Shown one piece after another: positions 56,669 to 64,000 of a stretch of DNA of 64,000 nt. The notes below the pieces were generated by a model. It was not told the origin of the DNA. It did no database searches and saw nothing but the letters and a program-made list of their open reading frames with translations. The position numbers were made by a program, and so were the translations under genes. Position 1 is the first letter of the stretch. Each line of letters begins with the position of its first letter. The DNA is from Pagrus major (taxonomy: Eukaryota; Chordata; Actinopteri; Spariformes; Sparidae): NCBI RefSeq assembly GCF_040436345.1, contig NC_133237.1, positions 27,048,361-27,112,360 on the forward strand, written 5' to 3'.

Positions 56669-59600
56669 CTGTGGGAGGTGACATGCATCAGTGTAAATGT
56701 TCAACATTATATAGAAACTAACGATGTCTCAGGACTCTCTGTGCTGGAAATCCATCCTCTTATCTGATTCACAGTTTGACAGCAAAGAACAGATTTCCCA
56801 AAATAACCGAGTTTGCCTTCATGTCAAGCAGCTTGAAGTCTTTATGGTTAAACTGCAGCTCAATGCAAAGCAAATCAACAGAATATTTTGTGGACAAACA
56901 GGGTTCATTTTTTCCCGTTTACTCTAATGCTCAAGATGTTTGTTTATTTCACACAGACCTCAGGAAAGGCGCCTCTTTTATTCTTTTAATAGAATAAAAT
57001 AGACACTTTTATTTCAACTATATGCAGTCACTTAGCTGGAAGCTTATTTGCAGCAATAATACTGCTCAAAACTTTGGTCTCATATATCTTCTGGCCGTGA
57101 GTGTCGGCCCTCGATGCTCGTCAGCTGTCCTCAGACATCTTTGGCACTTTGACCACTACAAGCTGAGTGCCACTGAGTCCCATAACATTCAAAAGAAGGC
57201 AGTCATCTCCAAAACTCTGCAAGTCACACCAAAACAATCTAGATGGATAAAAAGCACTACAGGTAAGAGGAAAAGGGTGTAGTTTTGATTTAATTTAAAT
57301 TTTTCTCTCTAAACTTGTTTTTCTACCTAAGAAGTGACCAAGAATATATTCTTTCATATAATTCTTCCTGTAACAAATCTTAGAAAGTAACTAAAATGTC
57401 CAGGTTGTATCGGAGAGCTATTGAACTCAGTGATATGTGAGTATGACAGAGAGAGTTAGACAATGATTATGCTAAAATGCTAAAACAAGCCTATGCTAAA
57501 ATGGTGGAAAAATAAGAAACTAATACATGACCCTGGAGTCACGTATGTTAACACTCCAGACTGAATCTGTGTCAGGTTACAAGAAAGAAACATAAATAAC
57601 CTAAACTTTAGTTGGACAGACGCTCTGTGACTCACACAGATATCAGTACGGTTTGCAGCTTGCCTAAACGCAGCCATGTAATGTCTGATTCGTTTCTTAC
57701 CTCGTTGATGTGGATGAGAAATCGATTTGATTCTGCCTCCGGGTCGATGATCCCACCTTTAGACCTCTGTCTTTCCAAAAGCTTCTGCAGTTCACACCAC
57801 TTCTGCTGAAAACTTGAACCGATCGCCGCTTCGTCCAGCTGAGTGACGAACACAAACATTTTAATTTCTTAATTCTTCCAATGAAAACATCTAAACTTGA
57901 ACTGGTTTTACCTCGGGCAGCTGGGGTGCAGGGGAGGACAGAAGCTGATCGACATCGTACGTTAGAGGCTCTCTGCACACCGGACACACCACAGTCAGCT
58001 CCTGTGAGAGGAGTCGGTGATTAAACAGCTGATAAAGAAAGACATCAGACGATTTCTTTGAGCAGAACTCTTGGGACCTGATAGTCTGTCCGGTCTCTGG
58101 TCTTGTCCTCCTCCAACTCCTTCTCCCTCTGCCGGAGCTCGCTCTCAGAGTGGCTGGCGTAGCGGCCGAGGCAGTGGCAGTGGAAGTAGTGATAGCAGCT
58201 GGTCTTAGTGAACGTCTCTCCCTCCTGAAGACAAACAGAAAACACAGAAGCAGCAGAACGAGCTGTAAACACATCATTGATGTAACAATATCCTATAAAT
58301 GGATGTTTTTTCTTCTGTGTCTGCCACCATCCCAACCAAAGTTGGTTAAAAGAATAAAAAAATGGGAAAAAAAGGAAAACTCCTGAGAGAAAAACAGTGA
58401 TCTTAAGCTTTCAGAGAGCCCGACATCAGCTGACGATAAGAGGAGTAAAAAAAGCTGATGAGAAAAATAACTTGGGGGACTGATGTTGAACTGCGTACCT
58501 TGAAGCCATAGAGGCAGATGACACAGTTTCCATGGGGAATATTGCTCTCAGTCAGGATTTCTTTAGCTTTCTGGAGGAGGAAAAACAGGAGAACAGTTAG
58601 AAATCTTTGAGCTAAATAAGATATTAGATATCACAGAAACCACTGACTCTTAAATATTATACGGAAAGAAAACACTGCATATAGTGACCTCGATGAGCTG
58701 GTACAACACCGGTGAACCCAGACAGGACTGAGCCTCCAGCTGAAGACACTTTAAGACACTAAGAGAAACACAAGATTATAGGATTATATACAATTAATAT
58801 ACAAACGTAAAATGAAAGTAGTTACTAAGTGAGTCTCATCAGTCCACAGCTTCAGTTGGTTACCTGCTGAGCTTGTCATCAGAGAGACCCCGCGGGTTAT
58901 GAATGGAGATGGCTGGAGAAGACGAGGGATACTGAGCAGACAAAACAGCAGAGAGTCAAACGATACTCAGGTTCAAGTCTGATGACAAACATTATTGTTA
59001 CCATTGTGAACGAAAAGACCAAAACCAACAGTGAATGTGTCTCAGGAGGAGATAACGGACAGATTACCTGCTGATCGAGGGTCAAAGTCAGGGTGAGTCG
59101 GACAAACTGGGAGACGGAGTCCTCGGCTGTGGACGGGTACAGGACCAGACTCACCTCCCAGCCCCTGAGGACGCAACACGTAAAGTCATGTGTAATCAGA
59201 TATCAACAAAACAGCATCACAAAGCCCGACAGCTGCCCTGTGCCGACACTCTGTGCCAAACTCCATTTAAAAATATGTTGATTTAACGTCCACATGCTCG
59301 TGTGCAGAAGACAACAGTACAGAAAAGGTTTTAAGATCTTTAATAAGTTAGAAAGATTTGTCCAAATTATCTGAATGAAATATAACAATCATCTGCTGAT
59401 CAATTTCAAAAGTTACACTATTTCACAATAAAATGACCTTAGTAGATGTCTATGATGAATTGTCTAAAGTCTCTTCCTGATTATATGTGGATCTGATGAC
59501 CGTCCACTGTCACAGTGAGATGATCTAATAACGACCTGTATGACGAGATAACAAAGCCTTTGTTTGTGTCAGTTTTGGTTTCATGGATTATTTTATTTAA

Positions 59601-61134
59601 TCTGACAGCTGGTCAGCTGGAGAAGCAGAGCAGAGCTGCAGAGAGCTCCCGAGGAGGTGTTACACCAAATCCTGTGACCTGATTCGGATTTTCAGCCATT
59701 CTGCCAGTGCTAATGTTTTATGAATCATTTCAGTCATTTTTCAAGGTAAAAATGTCAAACATCGTCTGGTTTCAGCTTCTTAAGTGTGAAGATTTTCTGC
59801 TTTTCTTGTAAATGAAGAGTTTTTGGGTTTTAGACTGTCGGTTGGACAAAAGAAGCAACTTGAAGACGTCACTTTGGATTCTGAGAAATTGTGATGAACA
59901 TTTTTCACATTTTTTTCTATAAACAAAACGATTAACTGATCATGAATCATGAAACTAATCGTTTGTTGCAGTCCCATTTCAAAATACTGTATATTTTATT
60001 AGTTTAATTTAATCACTGATGCATTCATGTGTTCATCACTTTAATGTTGTAGCTGGTAACAGTGGAGCTGCTTTCATCGACCTTATATAGACTCAAAATG
60101 AGTTAGTGATGCTTAAGTGTTTCAGTCGTTTACTTGGTGACACATCTGAATTCTTATTTCGTGTTTTGTGAATATTTTTAGTCACCAAAAATAATGCCAC
60201 ACATTTCATTTGACTTTTATTGCATATCCATGCACATACATATATGCAGCCAACTCCCAATATCTCCAACTCGCTGTGAGCAGCGTACTTCATCTGTATG
60301 GTAGCTTGTGAATTCTCCTTATGATCAATAAAGTCTCAATCTTGATCGATAATAACGCAGCCTAATCTATGTATTGATTGTATTTTGTAGTATTAATCTG
60401 AATCTGCACATTAATTGAATGCATCGGATTATAAAGGTGCAATATTTCCCTCTGAATTGCAGTAGAGTATTAAAGATCAGCACAAAATATAAAGTACTAG
60501 TAGCTCAAAACTGTACTTAAGTATAATACTTGAGTACATTGGATGTGGTTAACTTTGAGGGGTGTGATGAGGCTGTGTCAGGGTGAGCTAATCCTACAAA
60601 AATCCCCCAAATCTGGGGCATCTTTAAAGGTCCAAACGCTGGTTTAATGTCTTTATTTCAGCCCTTTCTCAGCTGTGTGAGTCCTGCAGTCAAACACTGA
60701 ATAATCAGGACTGAGTCAAAGCTAATGAGGCAAAGTGATGTCATGATACTTTGAGCTAACTGTTGTCTCACCCGTCCTCCGTCCTGCTCACCAGCAGCTC
60801 ATCCAGATAGATCGACTGCAGCACCTCGATTTCAGACAGCACACTGCGGAGAAAACCACATTTTACAACACACACATCTGCTTTATTGTGCTATTATCTA
60901 ACCGGGTAACGTCCACACACACACCAAGCTAACGTTAGCGTGTTAGCTCACTCCCTGTGCGGCTAATTAACGTTAGCTGCTGCATTTCCCTCAGATTTTT
61001 ACCCGGAACACCGTGACGATCGCTACATTAATAAGCGGTACACCAAATAATCTGGCTGTCATGAAATGGGTTTGAGGTTTCGGGAGGAAATTTGGGAAAA
61101 GCTGTCAACAAACTCACTCGCACTCCGCTGCCAT
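55985..61134 (-). CDS. rnf25: rnf25 (AO7), RWD-RING E3 ubiquitin ligase, 10 exons, 484 aa
   Basis: RNF25 is a RING-type E3 ubiquitin ligase. In mammals it acts on ribosomes stalled at the A site and was first found as a binding partner of E2 enzymes and NF-kB p65. Exons in transcript order: 61134-61118, 60843-60772, 59164-59068, 58931-58864, 58758-58689, 58570-58499, 58224-58078, 58001-57912, 57838-57701, 56668-55985. All are GT-AG and in phase, totalling 1455 nt. An RWD domain spans about residues 5-115 (EIEVLQSIYLDELLV, NPRGLSD). A RING spans 124-190 (CVIC, CYHYFHCHC, CPVC). It is split by a charged insert (ESELRQREKELEEDK), as in the human protein. Residues about 213-257 hold GGIIDPEAESNRFLI. 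The tail is rich in Arg and Gly. Human RNF25 has 459 aa. Confidence 0.95.
56669..57700 (-). other. rnf25: rnf25 intron 9 (1.0 kb)
   Basis: No recognised feature. Confidence 0.6.
57701..57838 (-). CDS. rnf25: rnf25 coding exon 9
   Basis: Encodes LDEAAIGSSFQQKWCELQKL, LERQRSKGGIIDPEAESNRF and LIHINE. The GGIIDPEAESN block is a family signature after the RING. Confidence 0.95.
57912..58001 (-). CDS. rnf25: rnf25 coding exon 8
   Basis: Encodes ELTVVCPVCREPLTYDVDQL, with the last zinc ligands of the RING (CPVC), then LSSPAPQLPE. Confidence 0.95.
58078..58224 (-). CDS. rnf25: rnf25 coding exon 7
   Basis: Encodes EGETFTKTSCYHYFHCHCLG, the middle RING ligands, and the charged insert ELRQREKELEEDKTRDRTDY. 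Confidence 0.96.
58499..58570 (-). CDS. rnf25: rnf25 coding exon 6
   Basis: Encodes KAKEILTESNIPHGNCVICL followed by YGFK. It links the RWD end to the first RING pair (CVIC). Confidence 0.96.
58689..58758 (-). CDS. rnf25: rnf25 coding exon 5
   Basis: Encodes VLKCLQLEAQSCLGSPVLYQ and LIE, the last helix of the RWD domain. Confidence 0.93.
58864..58931 (-). CDS. rnf25: rnf25 coding exon 4
   Basis: Encodes YPSSSPAISIHNPRGLSDDK and LS, with the RWD-characteristic YP and NPRGLSD motifs. Confidence 0.95.
59068..59164 (-). CDS. rnf25: rnf25 coding exon 3
   Basis: Encodes GWEVSLVLYPSTAEDSVSQF and VRLTLTLTLDQQ, the central sheet of the RWD domain. Confidence 0.94.
59165..60771 (-). other. rnf25: rnf25 intron 2 (1.6 kb) with transposon remnants
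   Basis: A DNA-element remnant at about 59745-59975 ends GTTTGTTGCAGTCCC. An ACTTAAGTA-family remnant spans about 59985-60545. Inside the latter, ATGATCAATAAAGTCTCAAT near 60320-60345 resembles a LINE tail. Confidence 0.55.
60772..60843 (-). CDS. rnf25: rnf25 coding exon 2
   Basis: Encodes VLSEIEVLQSIYLDELLVSR and TEDG, the first helix of the RWD domain. Confidence 0.94.
61118..61134 (-). CDS. rnf25: rnf25 coding exon 1 (17 nt)
   Basis: Encodes MAAEC and two bases of the next codon (GA, completed by T to Asp), then donor GTGAGT. The very small coding part was found by matching phase and the MAA start to exon 2. Confidence 0.85.
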
Positions 61135-61472
61135 GATGATGTTTCTGTCCGCCGCCGTCAAGCTGCCGAACTCATGCAGACGCGGTACTTTCAAAACAAA
61201 AGTGTCAGGGAAAGAAGTGTCGCTAGCTCGATTCAACGCGCTAAAAATCAGGTAACAACACCACAATTGAGCCTTGTTACGTGTAATACCCGCGTATTAC
61301 CCCTATTCCTGTAATCAAATGATGTGTCCATGTTGTATACCCATTTAAAATTGTTGTTTTTTAAGACCGTTTATATCATTCTCTTTTATTTTGAATGCCA
61401 CTAGCGGAAGTGAATGCATGCTATTATGTTTGACTTGACGGTTATCGCTAGTGAGGAGTCATGAGTGTTCAT

Positions 61473-61487
61473 CGCCCTCTGGCGGCC
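61473..61487 (-). promoter_or_regulatory. CTCF-core match
   Basis: CGCCCTCTGGCGGCC reads GGCCGCCAGAGGGCG on the minus strand, agreeing with the CTCF core CCNCNAGRKGGC at all fixed positions. Confidence 0.55.
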
Positions 61488-61595
61488 GCAGAGCGTCACT
61501 GCACCTCCGCTTTAAAAGTGTTTTTAAATGGATGTTTTAACTTTATGCATTTTGAAAAATGGCCTTAATCTGCATATATTGTTTTTCTTAAGTTC

Positions 61596-61625
61596 ATTAA
61601 ATTAAATTAAATTAAATTAAATTAA
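61596..61625. repeat. (ATTAA)n microsatellite
   Basis: Six units of ATTAA. Confidence 0.9.
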
Positions 61626-61969
61626 ACTTTAACTTAACTTTATTGAAAAACATTCAAATATACAAACATGTACTCCACATGATGATGCAGATTAAAAAGA
61701 ATATAAAATTAGATTTAAAAACAATTTAATATGGGAACAGTTTTTTTAAATGAAATAAAATAATTATGAAGGTTAAAAAAATAAATAAAACATAAAACAG
61801 CTTGATGGCTTTGTTGAATTTTTTGGCATCTATAAGTATGAGAGTTCTGATTATATAATTTATTTAAAAACAAGACAAATTCTAGATATAAATTGTCACT
61901 AGACTGATAATATCTGTGAATTGTAATTTCGTATCACAGTGCTCACTGTGATACGATCCGGAGCGTTCA

Positions 61970-61983
61970 CTGCCCTCTGGTGG
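61970..61983 (-). promoter_or_regulatory. CTCF-core match
   Basis: CTGCCCTCTGGTGG reads CCACCAGAGGGCAG on the minus strand, a textbook CTCF core. Confidence 0.6.
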
Positions 61984-62098
61984 ACAAAAAGCGTAACTAC
62001 AGTTACTGGAAAGGTTTTATTCTGAAGGGTATAACCGGAAGTGAGTATATACTTAATATATCTAGCTTGCCGCTTGTACAATTGTAGTTAGTCAACGT

Positions 62099-62114
62099 GG
62101 CCACTAGAGGGCAG
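62099..62114 (+). promoter_or_regulatory. CTCF-core match, opposite orientation
   Basis: GGCCACTAGAGGGCAG is a near-consensus CTCF core on the + strand, 116 bp from the preceding minus-oriented site. Confidence 0.6.
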
Positions 62115-62577
62115 GTGTCCATATAACATTAACATTTACATAGTAGTTACCGTGTCTGCTTCACGGTGCTAATAATGGTCATTAAATTACATGAAACTGC
62201 ATCAAAATAAGTCGTTATTAACGCGATTATTACAAATATTGATTCTGCCGTTGTTGTTCGCGTTGTTGACTGAAGAGGGCAGCACCGAGCGTCCTTGCGT
62301 ACAGTTTGCCGGAAGCTCATTGGTAGAAGGAGACGAAGAAGAAGAAGTAAACCCGCGATACCAAAGCAGAGACATGTAGCGATATTTCAAAACTCACAAC
62401 AGAACAGTTTCACTTTTAAAAAGATATTTTTGTTTTTAGACTTTAAACAAAACACATGAAAGAAAACGCGCACCCGTGCGTAGACGTGCGCGACGTTACA
62501 ACACGACAAAACAACCCGAAGTTTAAATGTTTTACTCGCCTTAGCTAGTTCGTCGTTCGTGAAGAAAGTCTCAAAAA

Positions 62578-62676
62578 ATGGAGGAAATTGTGATGGAATC
62601 GGAATCAGCCGAAACTTCGGGACCCGCAACACAACAGGGGGTTTCTGCCGCCTGGGAGACCGTCACTGCAGCGCTG
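62578..62676 (+). CDS. anapc2: anapc2 coding exon 1
   Basis: Encodes the first 33 residues (MEEIVMESESAETSGPATQQ onward, ending AWETVTAAL). Donor GTGAGA. Confidence 0.87.
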
Positions 62677-63912
62677 GTGAGAGGCTTTATCACTGGACTC
62701 AAGCAGCGACGTGACACTAAGCCAATATGGAGTGAACCGTGGCCGCTGAACTCCGTTCAAATATTACAAGATTTAATGTTTTCTTGTTTTTAGCAGTGGC
62801 TCACACCCGGTGGAAATTACTTGAGATGATTTACTAATTAGTCTTGGTATTCTGTTCAATTCGGCATACATGAAACTCTTTATTTGCCTTTCTTTGGTTT
62901 CCTGATTCTCTTTTGGCATCTCTGTCTGTGCTACATTTTGCTAGCTAGCTGTTTGCCTGCAGATCTCTGCACAACCCAAAGACAGCTGCTTAATGTAAAT
63001 TATGATACTTTAAGAAGTAGTCTCCTCCTCCTCCTCCTTTACTGATTCACAGTTAAAGTCAACCCCTCTGAGGTGTCCAGTGAATGAAATGTCTTTGGCC
63101 TGGTGTCATTTTAGATCAGATATACTGACACCATTAATAAAAACTGTTGAACAGTTATCGCTCTAGGTGAAGCCATTGGCCAAAATTAAGAGTATAAACC
63201 AAAACACAAGCCTGACATCAGTTTGTGAAAGTGCATGTGTGTGTCTGCTCCATGTTTCAGACGTCTCCTGGCTCCTCGGTGACGGAGCAGAACCTCTCGG
63301 ACTCGTTGGCCCTGCTGTGCAGTCAGGGTCTGGGCCGGCTGCTGGGCGGCTGGCTCCTGGAGATGTTACAGATGCGTCTGTCCTCCTCGGTGGTTCCTGA
63401 GTTCTGGTCCGGACTCAAACAGCCGGAAAACGAGCTGGAGGAAAGAGGCAGGGCCTGGGTTCTCCTCACTGCCTTTCGGACTCTGTTAGGCCGACTGGAA
63501 CCTTTCCTGTGTAAGTAGAAAAGATAATGAGTTCAACACTTTTGTTATATCAGCAGCAATATTCAAACATCGACCGCTTCCTCCTCACAGGTGGTTTGGA
63601 GAGGCTGGGGTCGTGGCAGGACGAGGGCAGAGGGAGTCTCTGTGGTCCGGGGCCCCGAGGCCTCCAGGAGCGGGCCTTCACCATCATCAGAGCACTCCTC
63701 CTCTTCTCCCCATCCCCTGTCCTCCAGGAGCGAGTGCTGGAGTTCTACAGCAGGACCTTCTCTGTCTATATGAACCAGGAGGGGGAGGCCGAGGACGGGG
63801 CTGAGGTTCCTGACGGCCCCGAGGGGGGAGTCTGTCGGGGCTGCGGGGTCCCGACGCAACAGTGCTGGTGTCAGGAGGCCCTGGAGCAACTGCAGGAGCT
63901 CAGCCACATACT
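62578..63912 (+). CDS. anapc2: anapc2, anaphase-promoting complex subunit 2, N-terminal part (cut by window end)
   Basis: APC2 is the cullin-like scaffold of the anaphase-promoting complex, the nuclear/cytoplasmic ubiquitin ligase that drives exit from mitosis. Three exons are in the window: 62578-62676, 63261-63510, 63591-63912. They are in phase and encode the first 223 residues plus two bases. Recognisable are AAWETVTAALVT, SQGLGRLLGGWLLEMLQMRL and VVPEFWSGL. Also seen is GCGVPTQQCWCQEALEQLQE followed by LSHIL, which matches the cysteine-containing segment of vertebrate APC2. The cullin-homology and C-terminal APC11-binding domains lie beyond the right edge. The ATG is preceded by AAAAA and an ETS/CCAAT promoter. 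Confidence 0.9.
62677..63260 (+). other. anapc2: anapc2 intron 1
   Basis: 584 bp with a short CTCCTC run near 63023. No other feature seen. Confidence 0.7.
63261..63510 (+). CDS. anapc2: anapc2 coding exon 2
   Basis: Encodes TSPGSSVTEQNLSDSLALLC through RTLLGRLEPFL. Acceptor ATGTTTCAG, donor GTAAGT. Confidence 0.9.
63591..63912 (+). CDS. anapc2: anapc2 coding exon 3
   Basis: Encodes GLERLGSWQDEGRGSLCGPG through LEQLQELSHIL. It starts after TCCTCACAG and ends CT before GTGAGT. Confidence 0.92.
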
Positions 63913-64000
63913 GTGAGTGGACTCAGGAACAAATAACACGCTGCTGACTTTCTGAATCACACAGCTTTTAGTAATAAAGTTTTCTTCTAATCAGTACTTC

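Larger units (their letters stand above)
61135..62577. promoter_or_regulatory. Spacer between divergent rnf25 and anapc2: promoters and CTCF-core sites
   Basis: ETS-type sites: GCGGAAGTG near 61404, ACCGGAAGTG at 62034-62043 and GCCGGAAGC at 62308-62316. ATTGG (inverted CCAAT) is at 62319-62323. Three CTCF-core matches lie at 61473-61487, 61970-61983 and 62099-62114. An (ATTAA)n tract is at 61596-61625. No gene is seen; a 62-codon frame at 62191 overlaps the likely anapc2 promoter. Confidence 0.5.

Noticed and set aside
62191-62379. 62-codon frame with a signal-peptide-like start upstream of anapc2
   Set aside because: It overlaps the ETS/CCAAT promoter block of anapc2 and ends in a low-complexity acidic run; no homologue is known to me.

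Overview
This window is vertebrate nuclear DNA, almost certainly from a teleost fish, probably a percomorph-type fish. The evidence is GT-AG introns that join cleanly in phase, fish-type tRNA-derived SINEs, an L2/CR1-like LINE fragment, many small DNA-transposon derivatives, very long CA/TG microsatellites, and a fish-specific interferon-induced gene of the GIG2 family. No bacterial, organellar or viral genes were seen.

Layout. (1) Bases 1-7000 hold a GIG2-like antiviral locus. An ISRE and TATA box sit at 729-805, followed by a short non-coding first exon with its donor at 852. The second exon carries a complete 165-aa PARP-fold reading frame (3354-3851). A 5'-truncated duplicate lies at 4990-5300. 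A third exon-like unit at 6644-6953 could encode a 41-residue peptide whose start region resembles the GIG2 start exon. Two direct repeats of about 570 bp flank the intact gene. (2) Bases 9583-41822 hold xylt1 (xylosyltransferase 1) on the + strand. Eleven coding exons join in frame to 933 codons plus a stop. The introns are full of microsatellites, SINEs, DNA-transposon remnants and a 1.4-kb pyrimidine-rich tandem array. (3) Bases 41823-49850 are gene-poor and hold the xylt1 3' region plus nested transposon remnants. (4) Bases 49851-54570, minus strand, hold kat8 (MOF histone acetyltransferase), 11 exons, 495 aa. (5) Bases 55985-61134, minus strand, hold rnf25 (RWD plus RING E3 ligase), 10 exons, 484 aa. 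(6) From 62578 to the right edge lie the first three exons of anapc2 on the + strand; the rest is outside the window.

The genes do not form one pathway. Xylt1 starts glycosaminoglycan chains in the Golgi. Kat8 acetylates histone H4 lysine 16. Rnf25 and Anapc2 are ubiquitin-ligase components. GIG2 is an interferon-stimulated antiviral factor. The spacer between the divergent rnf25 and anapc2 genes carries three CTCF-core matches. The kat8 promoter carries YY1- and ZNF143-type motifs.

Exon boundaries come from reading splice sites and checking phase by hand. Family assignments rest on recognised protein motifs, not on a database search. Ends of transposon remnants are approximate.
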